A DNA stretch of 64,000 nucleotides from Tahibacter harae (GTDB lineage Bacteria; Pseudomonadota; Gammaproteobacteria; Xanthomonadales; Rhodanobacteraceae), in the NCBI RefSeq assembly GCF_024437735.1, contig NZ_JANFQO010000006.1:62001-126000 (forward strand), read 5' to 3'. The position numbers and the translations under genes are program-made. This document shows positions 43,520 to 50,994 of the stretch, piece by piece (position 1 is the stretch's first letter; each line of letters opens with the position of its first letter). The notes under the pieces were generated by a model, which searched no databases, was not told the origin of the DNA, and saw only the letters and a list, made by a program, of their open reading frames with translations.

Positions 43520-44106
43520 TGCGGGCAGGCTCCGGCAACGTTGCCGGACCCACCCTAACCCGCTGATTCGCCAGCAAACCTCAAACTTGAGGCGTGCCCA
43601 CCGGGGAAATGACCAAATTCTGGTTATTTCCCTTGCCAATCAACGGGCTCAATTCTGAGCCAGGCCCGGCGCTGGAACATGACGGCAAAATTGCCCGCAT
43701 GTTCGGCGCGAGTGCCGGCCAATTCCGCCACGTGGCGGGATTGGTCAACGTTGACCATTTACCCCGGCCATCACCGGCAACGCTGCCGGTGATCCCTTGG
43801 GAAGGTCCGGTTTCAAACCGGAGCTTGAGCAGACCGGCAACGTTGCCGGTCTGCTATCTGGCCGATTCAAATGGCATCGCCGCCATATGTCGGCGGGCCA
43901 GCAAGCAGCGATCGTGGCCAGCGCTCAGGATTGGAGCGCTGCCCAAGGTCACGCAAGACCCGAGAAAAGGTGCAACGTTGCACCTTTAATCACTGCCAGC
44001 GACCGCGCAGCTCAATCTGGCGCGAGTTTGCGGACGCAGAAGATGGCCGACACGGTGGCCAAGAAGGCGCCGGAACTGGCGCGCAAGCTTGCAGTCAGCG
44101 CGTTTC
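43520..44106. repeat. cluster of about ten palindromes in non-coding DNA
   Basis: No gene is seen. Inverted repeats, in order: 43531-43548 (18 bp, perfect), 43579-43592, 43604-43632 (GGGAAAT arms), 43646-43661, 43725-43738 (14 bp, perfect), 43742-43757 (16 bp, perfect), 43770-43793, 43806-43822 (perfect around one base), 43828-43855 (28 bp, perfect), 43966-43987 (22 bp, perfect). Four share the centre CAACGTTG while their flanks differ, so they are not simple copies. Relatives with the same centre lie in the right end of element B (45882-45893). Confidence 0.75.
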
Positions 44107-44391
44107 ATGCGCACCATTTGCAACGTGACGAACTATCCCATCGCAATCGAACCCGGCACCGACACCGCCGCGTGGGGCATCGTGGTTCCGGATCTGCCAG
44201 GCTGCTTCAGCGCGGGCGATTCGCGGGAGGAAGCGATTGCGAATGCTGCTGTGGCTGTGGGGCTCTGGTGCGCCGATAGGGCCGCCCAGGGGCTTCCTAT
44301 CCCGCCACCATCTACCACCGACGACTACGCCTCCCACCCGGATTACGCTGGCTGGATCTGGACCTACGTCAATCATGAATCGCCAGCCTGA
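44107..44391 (+). CDS. HicB-family antitoxin-like protein, no HicA seen
   Basis: A 94-aa protein with the HicB partial RNase-H fold: YPIAIEPGTDTAAWGIVVPDLPGCFSAGDSREEAIANAA (quoted in parts: YPIAIEPG, WGIVVPDLPGCFSAGDS, EEAIANAAVAVGLW). HicB normally pairs with HicA, a 60-aa mRNA interferase, next door. None is visible on either side, so it is an orphan. It is the last gene before attR. Confidence 0.8.
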   Translation: MRTICNVTNYPIAIEPGTDTAAWGIVVPDLPGCFSAGDSREEAIANAAVAVGLWCADRAAQGLPIPPPSTTDDYASHPDYAGWIWTYVNHESPA

Positions 44392-44420
44392 GTTGTTCGG
44401 CAGAACAAGCGCGGAATTCT

Positions 44421-44441
44421 GGGGGTAACTTTGGGGGTAAC
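44421..44441. promoter_or_regulatory. GGGGGTAAC repeats, putative integrase arm sites (right)
   Basis: Two direct copies, 44421-44429 and 44433-44441, 71 bp inside the right core site. They match the left-end copies. Likely the right-arm sites of the integrase. Confidence 0.5.
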
Positions 44442-44511
44442 TCCGCCGAGGCGTCCCGCCAAATCCCGCTATATACCGCCATTTCCCGGCAATAGTGTGA
44501 TTCCGACAGCC

Positions 44512-44651
44512 CACCAATCCTATCTCCGCTAGCGTTCGCTGGCATCCGAAAATCCCGTAAATCCAGGCCTTTCCGCGCAATTCCGCGGCCGGCGGCGTTC
44601 GCCAATGTCCGGGGGTAACCGGATTCGCGTGGGGGTAACAATGGGGGTAAG
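44512..44651. repeat. attachment-site direct repeat, right copy (attR of A / attL of B)
   Basis: Matches 24368-24507 with one mismatch. The preceding bases GATTCCGACAGCC imitate the tRNA T-stem end (GATTCTGACAGCC). The first nine bases are the core; the remainder is the left end of element B with its own GGGGGTAA(C/G) copies at 44611, 44631 and 44643. Confidence 0.85.
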
Positions 44652-44677
44652 CCGGGGCCGTTCCCGACAGTTACTCC

Positions 44678-44890
44678 ACGCGCCTGGCCGACACCGAAGC
44701 CCGCAAAACGCCGCCGTCCAACCGCCCGCTGTTCGACGGGGCGGTTTATATCTGTTGATCAACCCGAACGGCACGCGCTGGCGGCGGCTGAAATACCGTG
44801 TCGCCGTCCGCCCATTGGCGCCATCACCCCGCCCACGATCCTGACCGCGCTGCGCTGATCGAATCGAGGGGGCCACGAGACCGCGCACCG
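44678..44890 (+). pseudogene. P4-type integrase remnant
   Basis: Aligns with the start of the integrase gene at 24537: the start codon is ACG, then LADTEARKTPPSNRPLFDG-like sequence with small deletions, the NPNGTRWRRLKYRV region, a large internal deletion, and a piece matching DVTPPMILAALRLIESKGAHETAHR. Frameshifts and the lost start make it non-functional. Confidence 0.85.
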
Positions 44891-44893
44891 ATG

Positions 44894-44922
44894 CCTCGCT
44901 TGTGCGCAGGCGGTTAGGCACG
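44894..44922. pseudogene. fragment of the 200-aa regulator gene
   Basis: 29 bp that match 28342-28370 with two differences, in the same orientation relative to the element. It shows that element B once had the same regulator. Confidence 0.6.
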
Positions 44923-44992
44923 ACCCGCCAACTCGCGCGGTGCCTGGAGAATCTGGCCCGGCACAGGCGGGTTCAACCTCAACCGGCGCTGA
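44923..44992 (+). pseudogene. 3' tip of a tape measure gene
   Basis: Aligns with the last 70 bases of the tape measure gene (43451-43519): ACCCGC, GCGCGG, CTGGAGAA and GCGGGTTCAACCTCAACCGG are shared, with a one-base insertion that shifts frame before the TGA. Element B therefore carried a tape measure gene that also ended near the right end. Confidence 0.7.
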
Positions 44993-45059
44993 TGCGTGGT
45001 GGCGGCCGCAAGTGTGACCACTCCTGTAACTCGTTCGACACAGTGCCTTCAGCCTGGAG

Positions 45060-45620
45060 TCAATCCGAATCGAAATCTGGAGTCCGGCCTGCTGACAAGT
45101 CGAGCTTCCAGCGCTCTACCAAGCCATCGTCTTCTTTCCAGAAGCGCCCGATTCCCCACAGGTAGGCCGCGACCGCGTCTTTTCTGCCCGCATTCAACAC
45201 CGCTTTGGCCAGGTCCAGGTCCGGTCCAAACGTGTCGAGCTGGGGCGAGCCCGGACTGCGTCCAGCCTGAACCAGAAAGCTGGCCGCCGCTGAGACATCG
45301 CCGCGATGCAGCGCCTCCATACCCAGGGCGGCATGGGCATCGTGGATCGCATTGCCAAAGTTCCAGTTGCAACGGTAGTAGCGCGACTCCTCCAGGAATT
45401 TTCGCGCCGTGCTCGCCGCCAGTTCGAAATCTTTGCTACCAACGGCTTTGCTCAGCGTGTCATTCATCCGATAGAACTGGGCAAGCCTTTCCGTCGTGTC
45501 GGCTTTGGGCGGATTCCACGCCAGTTCTTTGGGCAGAGATGGATCATCGCAGGGGTGCAGCTGGCCAGCTGCCGGAAAGCATACAAGAGCAAGAAGAGCT
45601 GTGATCAGGAAGCGCATCAT
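45060..45620 (-). CDS. exported protein, cargo of element B
   Basis: A 186-aa protein of unknown function. Signal peptide MMRFLITALLALVCFPAAGQ (1-20), then a helical, TPR-like body (FELAASTARKFLEESRYYR, IHDAHAALGMEALHRGDVSAAASFLVQAG, DLDLAKAVLNAGRKDAVAAYL), similar in layout to small Sel1/TPR-like exported proteins. Intact although the element around it is wrecked and in opposite orientation to the phage genes, as expected of a cargo (moron) gene. Starts at 45620 or 45617. Confidence 0.75.
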   Translation of the reverse strand: MMRFLITALLALVCFPAAGQLHPCDDPSLPKELAWNPPKADTTERLAQFYRMNDTLSKAVGSKDFELAASTARKFLEESRYYRCNWNFGNAIHDAHAALGMEALHRGDVSAAASFLVQAGRSPGSPQLDTFGPDLDLAKAVLNAGRKDAVAAYLWGIGRFWKEDDGLVERWKLDLSAGRTPDFDSD

Positions 45621-46454
45621 TGGACTACCTTGTGTCGGCCGGCAGCGGGGGCGGATCTGCTAAAACAATACCGAGATTTCGACGGCATCATGATCAATGA
45701 CGCCACGGAGATTACGGGCGGGGTGAGAAAGAAGTGCTTGCCCGCCGATTCCGGAATTCCGGAACTGGATGCAAGCCATCGATCCAAAATAACCCCCCAA
45801 CGTGTGGGCGCGCCGGCCGGCACGCCAAATCCAGGGTGTTTCCTGGCAAATCAGCGGGCCCGGTTCTGAGCAGTCCGGTCCCGCAACGTTGCGTAATCGG
45901 TCAGCCTGGGCCATTTCCCCGGCCGCCGTCATCCGTGCAAAATTGCTCGGATCCGCTGGGCAAACGGCAACGTTATGCCGCCATCTCCCGGCAATAATGG
46001 GATTCCGGCAGCCCACCAATCCCGTCTGCGCCACCGTCGCTGGTATCTCTACATCTTCCTTTATGTCATCTGCGCCCAGGGACGCGGGTGTCCGCGCCGC
46101 CGTCGGCGCCGCGTCGTGCTCTGATCGCGCAGGGGACTCGATTCGTTGTTGGTCGTACGCATTGGCCGTCGTTGAAATCCCGTGCCGGTTCGCAGCCATT
46201 GTCCTCATCGCGGCGGCCGGCGCTGCGCGTGTTGCGTAACAAGTGCTTCACACGGTGAAGCGCATAGTGAAGTTCCTTCCGCCTCACACGTCCCGCTGAG
46301 GCAGTTCCCCGATCAATGCCATGACGCACCCGGTGCGGCATGTGCCATTCCCGAAAAATTTGTGCCGGGCACCGGCACGACTTCTGCGGCAGGGCTTTCC
46401 TGTTGCACCGATCCTGGAGCGCATCGCCACGGATGGCTTATTTGGAGTCACCCC
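45621..46454. other. right end of element B and flanking non-coding DNA
   Basis: 45,830-46,022 is the right end of element B. Palindromes with the AACGTT centre lie at 45882-45893 and 45966-45979. After the core at 46014-46022 the bases CGTCTGCGCCACCGTCGCTGG resemble the left-end sequence TATCTCCGCCAGCGTTCGCTGG loosely. From 46,060 to 46,454 I see no credible gene. Confidence 0.5.
46014..46022. repeat. third core attachment site (attR of element B)
   Basis: CACCAATCC preceded by GATTCCGGCAGCC, matching the site at 44512 and the tRNA-Thr 3' end. Marks the right boundary of the array. Confidence 0.7.
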
Positions 46455-46652
46455 ATGAAAGAAGCCACGACATACACCAAGCCCGATGCCAGCAACAGCA
46501 ACAAGTCCGGTGCGGAAGGTGCGCCGCAAAACGCCGCCGATCGAGTGAACGAGGTGGACCAGGCCAATTCCGAACTGGCTGAAGAGAAGCGCACGCGCGC
46601 GACGGACGAACAGCAGCCCGGTGCTGCGGAGCAGGACGTTTCTGCGCGTTGA
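46455..46652 (+). CDS. 65-aa hydrophilic protein, unknown
   Basis: A small, Ala/Glu/Gln/Asn-rich, probably disordered protein (SNKSGAEGAPQNAADRVNEV, EQQPGAAEQDVSAR). GGAG lies upstream of the ATG and a strong hairpin follows the stop, which supports a real short gene. Such proteins are often stress-induced hydrophilins; this is only a composition argument. Confidence 0.65.
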   Translation: MKEATTYTKPDASNSNKSGAEGAPQNAADRVNEVDQANSELAEEKRTRATDEQQPGAAEQDVSAR

Positions 46653-46658
46653 CTGCGC

Positions 46659-46684
46659 GACCGCCCGGACTTTTCCGGGCGGTC
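46659..46684 (+). terminator. hairpin terminator
   Basis: GACCGCCCGG and CCGGGCGGTC pair perfectly around ACTTTT, 6 bp after the stop of the 65-aa gene. No T-run follows. Confidence 0.65.
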
Positions 46685-46786
46685 TCCAGGCTGGTGCCGC
46701 GCCATGGCCGAACAAGGCGATGGACAGGTCAGCGCAAACTATCGGATCGCTGAGCGGTGACGCGCGATACGGCGACAAGGGTATGC

Positions 46787-47095
46787 ATGTTGAACACGGC
46801 CAGCACGGCTGAGCGCGTACCGTTGCAGAACAGATTGGTGATCTATTTCCAGTTCTGTATTTCGCAGCGTGGCGGAATCGGACCGGTGCCTCTGCGCAAG
46901 CTGTGGGAAACCGTGGCGCGCAGCAGAAACGTTAAGGTGAGCCGGGCGCTGCGGTCGAATTCGGACGGCTTCATCTATTCCCTCGCCGCTGCGTCGGGCC
47001 TGGACGATCTGGCCCGGGTGGAAGCCGAGCTGAGGCAGCGGCTGGTGGCACAGGTGCTTGGTGAAGTGACCCTGCTGACGAGGGTTGCCGGCTAG
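46787..47095 (+). CDS. unknown protein, paralogue 1 of a tandem pair
   Basis: A 102-aa protein that aligns with the next gene over most of its length: LVIYFQFCIS, GGIGPVPLRKLWETVARSRNVKV, SDGFIYSLAAASGLDDLARVE and LRQRLVAQVLGEVTLLTR. The hallmarks are an FQF strand, an IGP turn and GFIYSL. I do not recognise the family. A GTG at 46757 would add ten residues; I prefer the ATG at 46787 for its AAGG. Confidence 0.65.
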   Translation: MLNTASTAERVPLQNRLVIYFQFCISQRGGIGPVPLRKLWETVARSRNVKVSRALRSNSDGFIYSLAAASGLDDLARVEAELRQRLVAQVLGEVTLLTRVAG

Positions 47096-47445
47096 CACTG
47101 CGCCGGGGATGCCGCGGCGTTTCCGCCCGGTGGATTGCTTTGGCGACCCGGATTCGCATGATGCCGACGGCGTATGCCGCATTGCGCAGCGCGAGGTCGC
47201 GGCCGAAAGCCGGTGAAATCTGCGAAGCGCCCGCCGCCGGCGTTCACGCATCACGAGAACGGGCCGGGCCGGATTGCCGCCGGAAACGGCCCCTGCCGGC
47301 CAGGGCTGCCGTCAGCGGGAGTCCACGTAACAGCGAACTAACAACCGCGCGCGCATAGTCGGTGGCTTATCCGGTTTCGTCGCGAATTCTCGCGCTATTC
47401 GTCCGTCACGGCGTCCGGCCGATTTTCCCCAAGTCAGGGGGTGCC
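47096..47445. other. gap between the paralogues
   Basis: 350 bp with no supported gene. An ATG at 47362 is in frame with the second paralogue but the sequence between has no similarity to the first, so I place that start at 47446. Confidence 0.4.
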
Positions 47446-47757
47446 GTGAACAATCCCGCTGTTTCGGCGGCTATCGCGACCAAGGGCCGCTCTCAGCTGG
47501 TCGTGCATTTCCAGTTCCGGCTGTCTCCGGAGACCAGCATCGGCCCGGCGCTGCTGCAGTTGCTCTGGAGCACGGCGGCCGACAGCCGCCGCGTCAAGGT
47601 TGGCCGCCAGCCGCGGCGAAACGCCGGCGGCTTCATCTATTCCCTGTACGCGCCGATGGACCTGCAGAACCTCGCGGCCGTGGAAATCCGCCTGCGGGCG
47701 CTGCTGGACCGTCATGTCGCAGGCGCTCTGCCGACGCTGACGCGCATGCATGTGTAG
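47446..47757 (+). CDS. unknown protein, paralogue 2 of a tandem pair
   Basis: A 103-aa protein matching the first paralogue (LVVHFQFRLSPETSIGPALLQLLWSTAADSRRVKV in parts: LVVHFQFRLS, SIGPALLQLLW, GGFIYSLYAPMDLQNLAAVE, LRALLDRHV). GTG start with AGGGGG nine bases upstream. It is followed after 8 bp by another unknown gene, probably co-transcribed. Confidence 0.7.
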   Translation: MNNPAVSAAIATKGRSQLVVHFQFRLSPETSIGPALLQLLWSTAADSRRVKVGRQPRRNAGGFIYSLYAPMDLQNLAAVEIRLRALLDRHVAGALPTLTRMHV

Positions 47758-47765
47758 AGGCCGGC

Positions 47766-48125
47766 ATGAGCTTTGATATCGCGTTGGGCAAATGCGTGGG
47801 CATCGATACCAAGGATGCCTTTGTCTCCATTGACTACTCGGTTCTGCAGAAGCTCAAGCCTGGCAGCGTCGCCACGTTTCCGATGCAGGCGCGGCTGCAG
47901 GTTCCGCTGGATCTGTGCAGCTCGACCAGGAGGCCGGCCAGCGGCCGCGAGCTGTTCGTCGATTTCGACAAGATCAAGGTCGGCGGCGGCGCCTATCTGG
48001 ACTGCGACGGCAGCGGCGACTTCCTTCCCGCCGATATACGCCTGCTGGCCGAAAACCTGGAGCCGGGCCCCCGGCCGGCTCCGGTGCAGAAGCAGCGGGC
48101 GCACAACTGGCCGATCAAGCAATAG
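47766..48125 (+). CDS. 119-aa protein, unknown
   Basis: A soluble protein with a PilZ-like look in places (LKPGSVATFPMQARLQVP) but no RxxxR motif, and an acidic YLDCDGSGDFLPADIRLLAE stretch. Placed directly after the paralogue pair. No family recognised. Confidence 0.6.
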   Translation: MSFDIALGKCVGIDTKDAFVSIDYSVLQKLKPGSVATFPMQARLQVPLDLCSSTRRPASGRELFVDFDKIKVGGGAYLDCDGSGDFLPADIRLLAENLEPGPRPAPVQKQRAHNWPIKQ

Positions 48126-48276
48126 GGGCGGTGATCCGACGGCGCTGCCGCAGCCTCTGGCCCCAGCCCTCACGCATCGCTGTGTCCGGCCGGCATTCCG
48201 CGCCAGGTGATCGGGATGGTAGGGCATGTGTCCCGCGCGGTATTCCGCGTCCGTCGTTCTTCGGCCCGCGCGGCCG

Positions 48277-48639
48277 TCATGGCTGGCCCGCCGGCGGCGC
48301 CAGCGATTTCGGCGACAGCTCGACGTTGAGGCGTATCGTCCGGTTGAACCGCAGTTGGTAGTCGTAGCGCGCATACGGTCTGTAGGCGCTGTGCTCGTAG
48401 GTCAAGGTGTAGACGCCGGGCGACAGCTCGGCGAGGCGATAATCGCCCTCTGCGCCCGTGGCGGTTTTTTTCGGATCCGGGAGGTTGGAGCTCATTGCCG
48501 TCACGTTCACGCCGGCAATCGGCTGTTTGCTCGTAGCGTCGATCACCGTGCCGATGATGTCGCTGGGCTGGGCCTGGACGCCGGTGCCGGCGACCGACAA
48601 CAACACGAACGAGAGCAGCGGCAGAATGCGGCGAAGCAT
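48277..48639 (-). CDS. secreted carboxypeptidase-regulatory-like domain protein
   Basis: A 120-aa exported protein: signal peptide MLRRILPLLSFVLLSVAGTGVQA (1-23), then one prealbumin-like domain (IIGTVIDATSKQPIAGVNVTA, GDYRLAELSPGVYTLTYEH, RTIRLNVELSP). The domain is usually a module at the N-terminus of TonB receptors or on surface proteins. Here it stands alone. Role unknown. Confidence 0.82.
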   Translation of the reverse strand: MLRRILPLLSFVLLSVAGTGVQAQPSDIIGTVIDATSKQPIAGVNVTAMSSNLPDPKKTATGAEGDYRLAELSPGVYTLTYEHSAYRPYARYDYQLRFNRTIRLNVELSPKSLAPPAGQP

Positions 48640-48803
48640 ACGAATCTCCTTTTGTCGGTTGACTCGGGCAGGTTGTTCCTATGCTAGCGCGGGACAAGCG
48701 CACTTCCCATGCCGGGCCGGCTTGCCCGCTGCTTGCCGGCGGCGCGTCAAGCCAGGAACATGGGCGTGTCGGCGATCTTCGACCTAGATGCGCAGGGGGC
48801 TGT

Positions 48804-49175
48804 GTGAGCAGAACAGATGAAGCTACGGCAGCGGGGCGGCCTTCGCGCCGGCTGCTGTTTCTGTGCGCGGCGGCGGCGGCCGTGGCGCTGGTGCTGGCGT
48901 GGTATGACGCGGTCCTGGTCGGCCGCGTGCTGGCTGGCAAGGCCCGCAATATCGGCGGCGACGTGGTGGTGATGGGCTATATCGTGGCCTGGCTCTGCAG
49001 TATCGCAGCGACCTGGCTGGTTTCGTCTTCCGGCGGAAGTCTGCGGTGGCTGCGCTGGCTTATCGCCGGCCTGTGCCTGTGTGCGGCGGCCGGCTGGCTC
49101 GTGCTTCACGGCGGCGGATTCATCTACAGTCACGAGAGCATGTTCCGCAATCCCTGCTGCTCGCTTTTTGAATAA
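48804..49175 (+). CDS. 123-aa membrane protein, unknown
   Basis: Three hydrophobic segments (LLFLCAAAAAVALVLAWYDAVL, VVMGYIVAWLCSIAATWLV, WLIAGLCLCAAAGWLVL) after a basic N-terminus. GTG start with GGGGGC upstream. Precedes the ADP-ribosylglycohydrolase gene by 127 bp. No family recognised. Confidence 0.6.
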   Translation: MSRTDEATAAGRPSRRLLFLCAAAAAVALVLAWYDAVLVGRVLAGKARNIGGDVVVMGYIVAWLCSIAATWLVSSSGGSLRWLRWLIAGLCLCAAAGWLVLHGGGFIYSHESMFRNPCCSLFE

Positions 49176-49302
49176 AGGTGGCCGGCGTCCGGTCCGTACA
49201 GGCGGCGGCGTGGACGAAGCAGCAGAGCATCATCCGCGCCGCCGCGGAACAAAACACCTCCACCCAGGTCCGAAGCGCATTCGCATCGGCCTGGGACGCC
49301 GC

Positions 49303-50343
49303 ATGAACCTTCTTGCGCAACTGCACGCCTGCCTGCTTGGCGGTGCGGTCGGTGATTCGCTGGGACTGCCGTTCGAGGGACTGCCGGCGCGCCGCGCCCG
49401 GCGCTGGGCGCACGGGGCGTTGCGGCAGCGTTTCCTTCTTGGCCGAGGCATGGTCAGCGACGACACCGATCACACGGTATTCGTGGCCCAGGCGCTGCTG
49501 CGCAGCGCCGGCGATGTCGATGTCTTCCGGCGCGTGCTGGCCTGGCGGCTGCGCTGGTGGCTGCTGTCGCTGCCGGCCGGCATCGGCCTGGGCACCTTGC
49601 GCGGAATCCTGAAACTCTGGCTGGGGCTGCGGCCCAGCGGCGTGCGTTCGGCGGGTAACGGCCCGGCCATGCGTGCGGCACTGATCGGCTGCCGCTTTGC
49701 CTACGACAGCGCGGCGCGGCGAACCCACGTGGCCGCATCGGCCCTGCTGACGCATACCGATCCACGCGCCCTGGCCGGTGCGCTGGCCATCGCCGAGGCG
49801 GCCGCGCGCATCAGCTGCGGCCAGTGGCGGCAGCGGCCGGATCCGGCGGAATTCGCGCAGGTGCTGACCGGGGTCAGCGAGAATGCGCAATGGCGCGCGC
49901 TGCAGCCCGTGCTGGCCGAAGCCTGCGCCAGCGCGCAGCCGACGCAGCGGTTGCGCGAGGCCCTAGGCCTGCAGCGCGGCGTGCCCGGGTTCGCGTTGCA
50001 CTCGGTGCCGTTTGCTCTGCTCGCCTGGTACGAGGGGCATGGCGACTACGCGCAGACGCTGCAGTTGTGCGTGGACGCAGGCGGCGACGTGGATACGAAT
50101 GCGGCAATGGCGGGCGCGCTGGCGGCGCTGGTCTGCGGTGTGGACGGCATTCCGCCGCAATGGCGCGAAAGACTGCTGGACTGGCCGCATGGCACCGGCT
50201 ATCTGCAACGGCTCGCGGCGGCTCTGGCAGATCCGCAGGAATCCTGCGCAACGAATTTTTCCGCGGGACTGTTTCTGCGCAGTCCGCTTTTTCTTGCAGC
50301 CGTCCTGTGCCACGGGCTGCGGCGTCTGCTGCCGCCTTACTGA
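49303..50343 (+). CDS. ADP-ribosylglycohydrolase family protein
   Basis: A 346-aa DraG/ARH-type enzyme that would remove ADP-ribose from proteins or nucleic acid. Metal-binding motifs are GGAVGDSLGLPFE (about 12-24), SDDTDHTVF (about 50-58) and AGGDVDTNAAMAGAL (about 265-279), the last with the Asp pair that binds Mg2+. Length is typical. No ADP-ribosyltransferase is seen nearby. The ATG at 49303 is chosen as the only start close to the first motif. Confidence 0.9.
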   Translation: MNLLAQLHACLLGGAVGDSLGLPFEGLPARRARRWAHGALRQRFLLGRGMVSDDTDHTVFVAQALLRSAGDVDVFRRVLAWRLRWWLLSLPAGIGLGTLRGILKLWLGLRPSGVRSAGNGPAMRAALIGCRFAYDSAARRTHVAASALLTHTDPRALAGALAIAEAAARISCGQWRQRPDPAEFAQVLTGVSENAQWRALQPVLAEACASAQPTQRLREALGLQRGVPGFALHSVPFALLAWYEGHGDYAQTLQLCVDAGGDVDTNAAMAGALAALVCGVDGIPPQWRERLLDWPHGTGYLQRLAAALADPQESCATNFSAGLFLRSPLFLAAVLCHGLRRLLPPY

Positions 50344-50604
50344 GCGCCGCTGCGGATTAGGCCGCTCCGGGTCGTCGTGATGTGGGGGTTTCATCGCGCC
50401 GTTGCGCAAGTCGCGACGCCAGCGCTGTGCCCGCCAGTGCACATTGAATTCTACTGTACAAATTTCCGTGCATTGCTCCAGTGCCGAAGCTGAACTGTGC
50501 GCGGAAAACCGCGTATTTCCAGGCCTTTTTCGCGGCAGGGCTGGTTGGCATGAGAACTGCGACAGCAGGCCGGCGTAACAGCAACCCAGCCTGAGAGAGA
50601 AATC

Positions 50605-50994
50605 ATGCCGAACACACCACGCGGACAAGACACCACGAACGATCGCAGCCAGAGCGGCAACAACCAGGGCGGCCGCAGCCAGGGCGAGAGCAGCAGCCAG
50701 AGCCGTTCGGCCAGCGGCGGCCAGCAGGGCGGTGGCCGCGGCTTTGCCGGAATGGACGAGGCACGCCAGCGCGAGATCGCCAGCCAGGGCGGCCGCGCCG
50801 CCCACGAAAGCGGCCGCGCGCACGAGTTCACCTCCGAGGAGGCGCGCGAAGCCGGCCGCAAGGGCGGCGAAGCGGTGAGCCAGGATAGGGAGCACATGGC
50901 GGAAATCGGCCGCAAGGGCGGCGAAGCGCGCGGCGGCGCCAGCCGCACCGATCAGGACAACGACACAGACAGCGGCAACCGCCGCGACCGCTGA
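50605..50994 (+). CDS. KGG-motif stress-induced protein (YciG/Con-10-like)
   Basis: A 129-aa, highly hydrophilic, Gly/Ser/Gln-rich protein. Two KGG repeats are clear: FTSEEAREAGRKGGEAVS and HMAEIGRKGGEARGG, preceded by a third degenerate copy (AREIASQGGRAAHESG). In E. coli YciG and relatives are RpoS-dependent and linked to motility or stress. AGAGAG upstream of ATG. Confidence 0.85.
   Translation: MPNTPRGQDTTNDRSQSGNNQGGRSQGESSSQSRSASGGQQGGGRGFAGMDEARQREIASQGGRAAHESGRAHEFTSEEAREAGRKGGEAVSQDREHMAEIGRKGGEARGGASRTDQDNDTDSGNRRDR

Larger units (their letters stand above)
24368..44520. mobile_element. integrated phage-like element A with P4-type integrase and primase
   Basis: About 20.1 kb bounded by CACCAATCC copies in tRNA-Thr and at 44512. 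Content, left to right: integrase; ImmA/IrrE regulator pair; small zinc protein; DUF4224 pseudogene and 200-aa repressor-like gene (minus strand); excisionase-like gene, BRO antirepressor and a run of small coupled genes; CHC2 protein and D5-type helicase; HTH/RHH genes; iterons; a late module ending in a tape measure gene; a palindrome cluster; HicB. No terminase, portal, capsid, lysis or tail-fibre gene is recognised. It is a satellite-like element or a cut-down prophage; the related remnant next to it favours an inherited layout. Confidence 0.8.
44512..46022. mobile_element. element B, deletion remnant of a related element
   Basis: Bounded by CACCAATCC at 44512 and 46014. In order: left-end repeat, broken integrase 5' part, 29-bp scrap of the 200-aa regulator gene, tape measure 3' tip, one intact exported-protein gene, and a right end (about 45,830-46,022) similar to that of element A, including GCAACGTTGC palindromes and CGCCAT(T/C)TCCCGGCAATA before the core. 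Large internal deletions explain the order. Confidence 0.75.

Noticed and set aside
43797-44279. Possible gene across the palindrome cluster
   Set aside because: The frame reads through palindromes and shares no similarity with a known protein; HicB in another frame is clearly the real gene there.
24368-44520. Element A as a tailocin (phage-tail bacteriocin) cluster
   Set aside because: Tailocins carry tube, sheath or baseplate, fibre and lysis genes and usually no integrase or replication genes; here the opposite is seen.
46066-46341. Minus-strand 91-codon frame after element B
   Set aside because: Arg-rich shadow composition, no ribosome site and no recognisable motif.
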